From Panax quinquefolius (lineage: Eukaryota; Streptophyta; Magnoliopsida; Apiales; Araliaceae): a stretch of DNA of 64,000 nt. The stretch spans positions 36,298,859-36,362,858 of the forward strand of contig CM035173.1 in NCBI GenBank assembly GCA_020205615.1, given 5' to 3'. The stretch's first letter is position 1. Every line of letters begins with the position of its first letter. Below the pieces are notes generated by a model. That model ran no database searches and was not told the DNA's origin. It was given only the letters and a program-made list of their open reading frames with translations. The position numbers and the translations under genes are program-made. Shown one piece after another: positions 58,838 through 64,000 of the stretch.

Positions 58838-59706
58838 CTAAAGTTTGGCCTGATTAGGCCTGAACGGCCAGGTCAAGACTAATTTGACTTTTTTTTAATT
58901 GTTAAATATTAAAAATATAAACTATAAAATATAAATTAATAAAATTTTGTAAAAATAAATTTTTAATGAAGAACTGAGTATTTACAATGTAGAACAAACT
59001 AACTTATTATTAATGATGTTAATATTTATCATTAAAAGTAACAAAGAATATTAATTAAATTTTAATGTTAAATATTAGTATTTAGAAGAAACTAACTTAT
59101 TATTATAATTAAATCAACTAACTTTTAATATCAAATATTAAATAAACTAACTAGTATATTAATTAAATGTATGTACAAAAATCAAGAATGAATAATTAAA
59201 ATTTTAAACTTTATTGATGTATTAATTAAAACTAATGTATTACACCTTACAAATTAAAACTAATGGCTTGGGCTACTTATTTTATTATTATTTTCTTAAT
59301 TGGATTGGGTCAAATTTAAGTGTATTTGATTGCAAGATCTTAATGTATCTTAACAAAATTTCACATCTTAACGCTAATTTTCGAATAATTTAGGCTTCGT
59401 ATTTGCATGTCTTAATAATTTAGAGAGAATTTTTTTTATCCCAATTTCAAACATTAAGATATATTAAAAGTTGAACTATTAAGATACAATCAAATACCAC
59501 CCTATCTAATCTATCATTATATATATTAAATCATAGTACATGACACAATAATTTGACAAATGTCTTTCTACCAATTCAACACCTGTTCATCCTAATTAAT
59601 ACTCCTAATTACCGTAAAAAAACCTAAATTCATTTACCAAATTCCCCTAAATCTGGGATCATATGGCTTCCCAACTTCCACGAAATCTGGGATCATATAT
59701 TCAAAA
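58838..59706. other. Intergenic spacer
   Basis: Very AT-rich, containing a run of AATAAACTAACTTATTATTA-like repeats (about 58980-59160). No gene seen. The part near 59707 should hold the promoter and leader of the next gene. Confidence 0.5.
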
Positions 59707-59826
59707 ATGGCGAGAATAGAGAGAGATCGGGAACTTCTGATACCAGTAGCTTACCCCTCCGTTGACAATGGCGCTTCTTCTAAACCTTCTTCTTCCGCTT
59801 CTTCTTCTAATCATCCCGGCCGCGAG
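59707..59826 (+). CDS. First exon of a probable COV/LCV membrane-protein gene
   Basis: The ATG at 59707 opens exactly 40 codons (MARIERDRELLIPVAYPSVD, then NGASSKPSSSASSSNHPGRE), followed by a donor GTTAAT, phase 0. The RELLIPVA word with a Ser-rich low-complexity stretch and a GRE end resembles the N-terminus of CONTINUOUS VASCULAR RING/LIKE-COV proteins, predicted multi-pass membrane proteins linked to vein patterning and Golgi trafficking. Those continue into a conserved transmembrane region in exon 2. I find no such exon before the LTR at 61822, so the rest lies right of the window or is lost. The family call rests on a short segment. Confidence 0.5.
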
Positions 59827-61821
59827 GTTAATTAATCCTATATTTTGTTGAGCTGTTTTAGGTTTTAATTTTATGATGCTTAGGGTTACACTTTATGTTG
59901 CTGTTTCCGGTTACACTTTCTACAATTTTAACACCTGTCTATCTTATTTACTGCTCTATATTGTCCTTGAAAAAAACACCCTTCACATAGCCGGGCGCGG
60001 AACAAGAGATGGATCGCATTGTCGATTTTCCCCAATTTTTTTTGTTACTGGAGCTGCAATCTTCGGAAGAAAAACCGATTAGGGGAGTCGACGGCCGGAA
60101 TCTGACTGAAAAATCAGAGGTAGCCGTCGATATGAGAGGATCTAAACCCAAAGTCGTCGATACGAGAGGATCCAAAGCCTGATAACATATTGCTTTTCCA
60201 AACCCAAAGCCGGCGAAAATCAAAACATATTGTTTTTCCGGTATGCAAATTCTCTCCCAGTCACACACATACATACGTACATATATTGTTAATTGTTCTA
60301 AATTTTGGGGTTTTTTTCTGTTATCAGTTGTACAAATTTACAAACAAAATAAAATTCTAAATGTATATAAATTTTATCTTTATTTATATTTATATTTATA
60401 TTCTGGACGCCGTTATTGATTTCAAGAAAGGATAACGCAGACAGGTTATGGGAGTAGATTAGAGAGTGATTATGTCGAGCGAAAGGGTTCATGTTGAGCT
60501 CTGCTGAGGTACTCATTTCATTCGTTCTAAATCCTTCCTCTCTCTCTCTCTCCTGATTTTTGTTGATTATTATTTGGATGCGTGATTGTTGATATAATTT
60601 GTCTGTTTCTATATGCTCAAGTTGCCATTGCGATGTGATGATTTCTCGGTAAAATTTGATACGCAGGTTTTGAGTTTCTGTTAAATTTTGTGGATATTTT
60701 AGATTTGACACTTGATCCTCCGAATCTAAAACGATCAGGATATGAATCTATCAATTTTATTTCAATTGTAACAGTCGAATCTAACACCGATGTATTGGTG
60801 AGTTACTAAATTCAGATATGGCAAGAACATTTTTCCTCTCTCTTCTGGATCAGTATCAGTTGTACTATAAAGTAATTGCACAACGGCGAAGGAGAAGCAG
60901 AAAATACTGAAAAGGAGAAAAAAAATCAAAATATGTAAAGCTGGAAGCAAAACAAAATACTAGATAACAAAATGGTATCTAAAGCCATCAAACCAAAATT
61001 CGTGAGAAGTTTAATATCTGACCGCTATCATGCTGTTTTAATTCAACTATAAATGCAGTTATTATCTGGTTGTAAAATTGATCAATTTAGCATATATTGA
61101 GCAGACCAAACGGCTTTCAAACATATTCTCTTAGATAATTTAATATGCATTTACTGGCTAATCATAAAAGCAAAGTCTTATGATTTACTTGGTTTATTTA
61201 GTAAAAAGATGGAAATCTGAGAGACAATGAACAGAATAATCATTAAACCATACAAGTATTCTAACAATTAAAATCATATATTATATAATGTATTGTTTGT
61301 AGGAATGTGTGGCCTTTTCTTGTGACTGATCTTTTAAGATGATTTTAATCTGATATGGCAATTTAGTGATTGATTTAATCAAATGCGTGTTTTAGGCTCA
61401 TTCGATTAAAAGGCTACTTTATTATGATTTACTTGGTTTCTTTAGTTTTTTTTCTCCCATTGGCTTGTGTTTAATTTTTTGTCCAACGAATGATTTGGCT
61501 TTTCTTTCCCTTGCGTGTCTCCTTTTTGGGATCTGTTCTTTGAGATATTTTTAATATAATGTGTATATTTAGTAAAAAGATAGAAATCTGAGAGACAATG
61601 AACAGAAGGATCATTAAACCATACAAGTATTCTAACAATTAAAATCATATATTATATAATGTATTGTTTGTAGGAATGTTTGCATCAGTTCTAGAAGGAT
61701 TGAGCATTGATTTCCTTGATGAATACTTTATGGAACTTGCTTAATATATGAAATTATTATCAACATTTGATGCTTCTTTGCCTTTTTCTCATATGAATAG
61801 GTATTGAAATACAAGCATAAA
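59827..61821. other. Probable intron DNA with local duplications
   Basis: No exon recognised. Contains a tandem duplication at 60123-60180 (CGTCGATAYGAGAGGATCYA twice), ACATATTGYTTTTCC twice (60187, 60227), a CT run at 60540-60553, and a 115-bp direct repeat (about 61196-61316 and 61565-61678) with nearly identical copies. The minus frame at 60298-60711 has no recognisable domain and is probably chance. Confidence 0.5.
61196..61678. repeat. Dispersed direct repeat, two copies ~115 bp
   Basis: Copies begin TTAGTAAAAAGATRGAAATC and end TTTGTAGGAATGT. They differ at only a few positions, with spacing of about 367 bp. TATGATTTACTTGGTTT is also shared upstream, so the duplicated unit may be larger. 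Confidence 0.85.
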
Positions 61822-62369
61822 TGTGACGCCCCCAAAATAGGTTTACAACACCCATTCTCGAGTCACAAATAACATGGCATGTAAACAACTACAACTTTAT
61901 TAATACAACATAAAAGCTGTGAGTTTAAATACAAATATTTTCTTCTGTATAATATCAACACTCAAATAAGTCCTCATTACAATTATTGATATATTATTTT
62001 ACAAAATGGTGAGGACTACTAAAACAATTTTCTAAGACCTTCATTCCATACCTCGACTAGTACTCGCTACATTCTCGCCTCCTGAGAAGAAAAATGGAAC
62101 AAAAAGGAAAAGGGTGAGCTCAACTAGCCTAGTAAAAAATATTATGACTAAGATAATATAGAACAAATTATCGTTAGTCTTCAACAGAAAAAAATCGATA
62201 GAATATAATATGTATAACAAGTTTCGATCAATATTCGCAATGAAAATAATAATTCATAGAAGAGTTACGTAGAGAATGAAATCTACTAATATCTATGAAT
62301 TTAAAAGTCCATCATCAATATTTTATCCTCAGTAACATCAATCAACATACTTCTTGAATCAAATATTCA

Positions 62370-62510
62370 TCTTTTTGACTACAAAGCCAAAGATATTCAT
62401 CATTGGTCATGTTCATCTCAACACCTGTACATCTTTGCACTACGGGCCAAAGATATTCATAAGAAAATCAACCATCTTTCCACTATAGGCCAAAGATATT
62501 TAGTAATATC
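62370..62510 (-). repeat. Hairpin array in LTR F
   Basis: Three units on the minus strand with loops built around GGCCYRTAGTG and stems ATCTTTG/CAAAGAT or near variants (for example ATCTTTG...GAAAGAT, with one mismatch). Confidence 0.6.
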
Positions 62511-63061
62511 ATCATTTAGGACTGAGGATGATGAAAAATATTTTAAAGAAAATGAATCCAGTGAAACAAAAGAACAAATATTAAGGATTCGTACTTTAAA
62601 TAGTTCAAAAATACTTCATAAATAACCATAGTGAAGTAAAATTCAAGAATGATCAAAACATGGATACAATCAAAGCTAGTATCCATAATCGATATTTTGG
62701 GAAAAAAACTAAAAATTTAATTTTTCTGTGAATAGTGCCGTATTCGTGAATAGTGCTGTATACGTGAATAGTACCGTATACGTGAATAGTAACTCCGACA
62801 CTAAAAGACAAGAATTTCACAAGAAAAATCTTACCAATAATCCGGCATAATGATATTAAAAGAAATATCATTTTTAGAAAAATATAACATCTCTTATCTC
62901 GAAAAAAATAGTACTTCTGGCTGGAATATCAGATATAACGCTGAAAGAACTTGCACTGTATAGCAACACTCAAAGTATCAAAATACTCACAAGAATACGC
63001 TCGATAATATAGAGAGAGAAAACTTCAGTTTATGGTGTGATTTTCAAATCTAACCTAAGCA

Positions 63062-63072
63062 CTCTATTTATA
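63062..63072 (-). promoter_or_regulatory. TATA-like box of LTR F
   Basis: The minus strand reads CTTATAAATAG at the place of the TATA box in the other LTRs. Confidence 0.5.
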
Positions 63073-64000
63073 AGAAAATATTTAGAACACCAAAGCAGAA
63101 AATTTAATAAAATATTAATATAATTATAAAATTTTCACGCCCATCTTAGAAATCTGATTTTAGCTCATTTACCACACATGTGGGGCCCACCAATAATGAA
63201 AAAAATGTTTTTCTTAAAAAAATAATTAAAACTTCAAAAATTAATTATTCTGGAACTCCGGAACTTCAATAATTCATAATAAATAGCCCTTTTATCAGAA
63301 AAATTCAAATCTTATATCCTTTCCATAGGAAATTCCATTCTCTACAACTTTGCAGAAGAAAGTTTTTCTAAATTCCAAATGTAAATTGACCAAATCCACA
63401 AACCAAGGCGATTTTACAAAAGCTATAATCAAATTTCAACAAGAAATGGGGTCCACGAACATGTTTAACATGTTTTAAACAATTTTAGTAACAAAATACT
63501 CCTCATATACTCATATATCTCACATTCATTGTAAAAATATCATCATTATTATATTATTAAAATATAATAATATATTTAAATGAATTATTTATCGAAAAAG
63601 ATAAAATATCAATTTTTCAACAATTGTCACTTTAAAAATTTTTCCATCTATATCCACATAAAATGAATATTTTCCTTAACATATAAATCAATAATTAATT
63701 ATTCACAAATAATATTACAAAATCACAATATCGGCAAAATGCAGTAGTTCCGGAAAGAGGGGCTTTCCAATAAGGATTTCTCCTTCTCGGGCGCCGCAAT
63801 TAGGTGACCAAACCTTTCCTTGAATGTAACTTTCTGACATTACCAATAATGTTATTTAATAATATTATTCAAATAATATGAATTATTAATCGATAAAGGA
63901 AAATATCGTAAATGACAATTATCAAACAACAATAATATAAAATATCAACGTAGCAATTATCAATCAATAAAATAAAACATTAAATGAAATTACCGTAATA

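Larger units (their letters stand above)
61822..64000 (-). mobile_element. Ty3 chromovirus LTR, minus strand (element F), cut by right edge
   Basis: On the minus strand this is an E/B-subfamily LTR. It ends at 61822 (complement of TTTTGGGGGCGTCACA) and reads back through GAGCTCACCCTTTTCCTTTT, a hairpin array (62380-62510), GTGAATAGT motifs (about 62728-62792, complement of ACTATTCAC), a TATA box and the TTGGTCACCTAATT block near 63800. Flanking sequence at its 3' terminus is host DNA, so it is either a solo LTR or the 3' LTR of an element extending right. The 5-bp flank to compare is ATAAA (61817-61821). Confidence 0.88.

Noticed and set aside
60298..60711. 137-codon minus-strand frame
   Set aside because: Composition is dominated by low-complexity Asn/Ile from AT-rich DNA. 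No domain, splice context or homology was recognised.
1..64000. tRNA or rRNA genes
   Set aside because: No cloverleaf-type or rRNA-like segment was recognised by eye; a tRNAscan run would be needed to exclude them formally.

Overview
The window looks like nuclear DNA of a flowering plant, most likely a eudicot. It is AT-rich, has intron-containing genes of plant-specific families (RALF, HSFA5, selenium-binding protein, DYW-type PPR), and carries plant-type Ty3 and Ty1 LTR retrotransposons and MITEs. There is no sign of bacterial operons, CRISPR or organelle DNA. I cannot name the species.

Left part, 1-36060: a nested pile of LTR retrotransposons. The base is a decayed minus-strand Ty1/copia mosaic (2280-2665, 12607-17238, 35786-36060). 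It is interrupted by (i) the end of a Ty3 LTR (1-2279); (ii) a complete but mutated Ty3 chromovirus, element A (2666-12601, 5-bp duplication GCACT); and (iii) element C (17239-35785, duplication GATAA), which has about 4-kb LTRs around a 336-bp internal region. Element C is itself split by another chromovirus, element B (20391-30499, duplication TTTGG/TTTAG). Every gag-pol frame is broken, so none of these elements looks autonomous now.

Right part, 36061-64000: low-copy DNA with genes. A RALF peptide gene (minus, 36661-37077) is followed by an intergenic stretch rich in MITEs. Next come HSFA5 (minus, two exons, 42024-48578, with a complete small LTR retrotransposon in its 5.1-kb intron), a broken ANKRD13-like ankyrin fragment (49179-49370), a seven-exon selenium-binding protein/methanethiol oxidase gene with an in-frame stop (plus, 51486-56559), a DYW-type PPR gene broken by three frame disruptions (minus, 56971-58837), and the first exon of a probable COV/LCV membrane-protein gene (59707-59826). 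A minus-strand Ty3 LTR (61822-64000) runs off the right edge. From memory, RALF, HSFA5, SBP and this PPR all have close relatives within one short stretch of Arabidopsis chromosome 4, so the gene part is probably a conserved microsyntenic block.

The genes are not an operon or a shared pathway. The most unusual observations are the array of small hairpins with partly covarying stems and a common loop in all the Ty3 LTRs, the 96%-LTR element C, the patched promoter deletion in one LTR of element B, and single-base lesions in two otherwise well-preserved genes. The lesions and the recurrent small differences at the same sites in the repeats could be partly assembly error.
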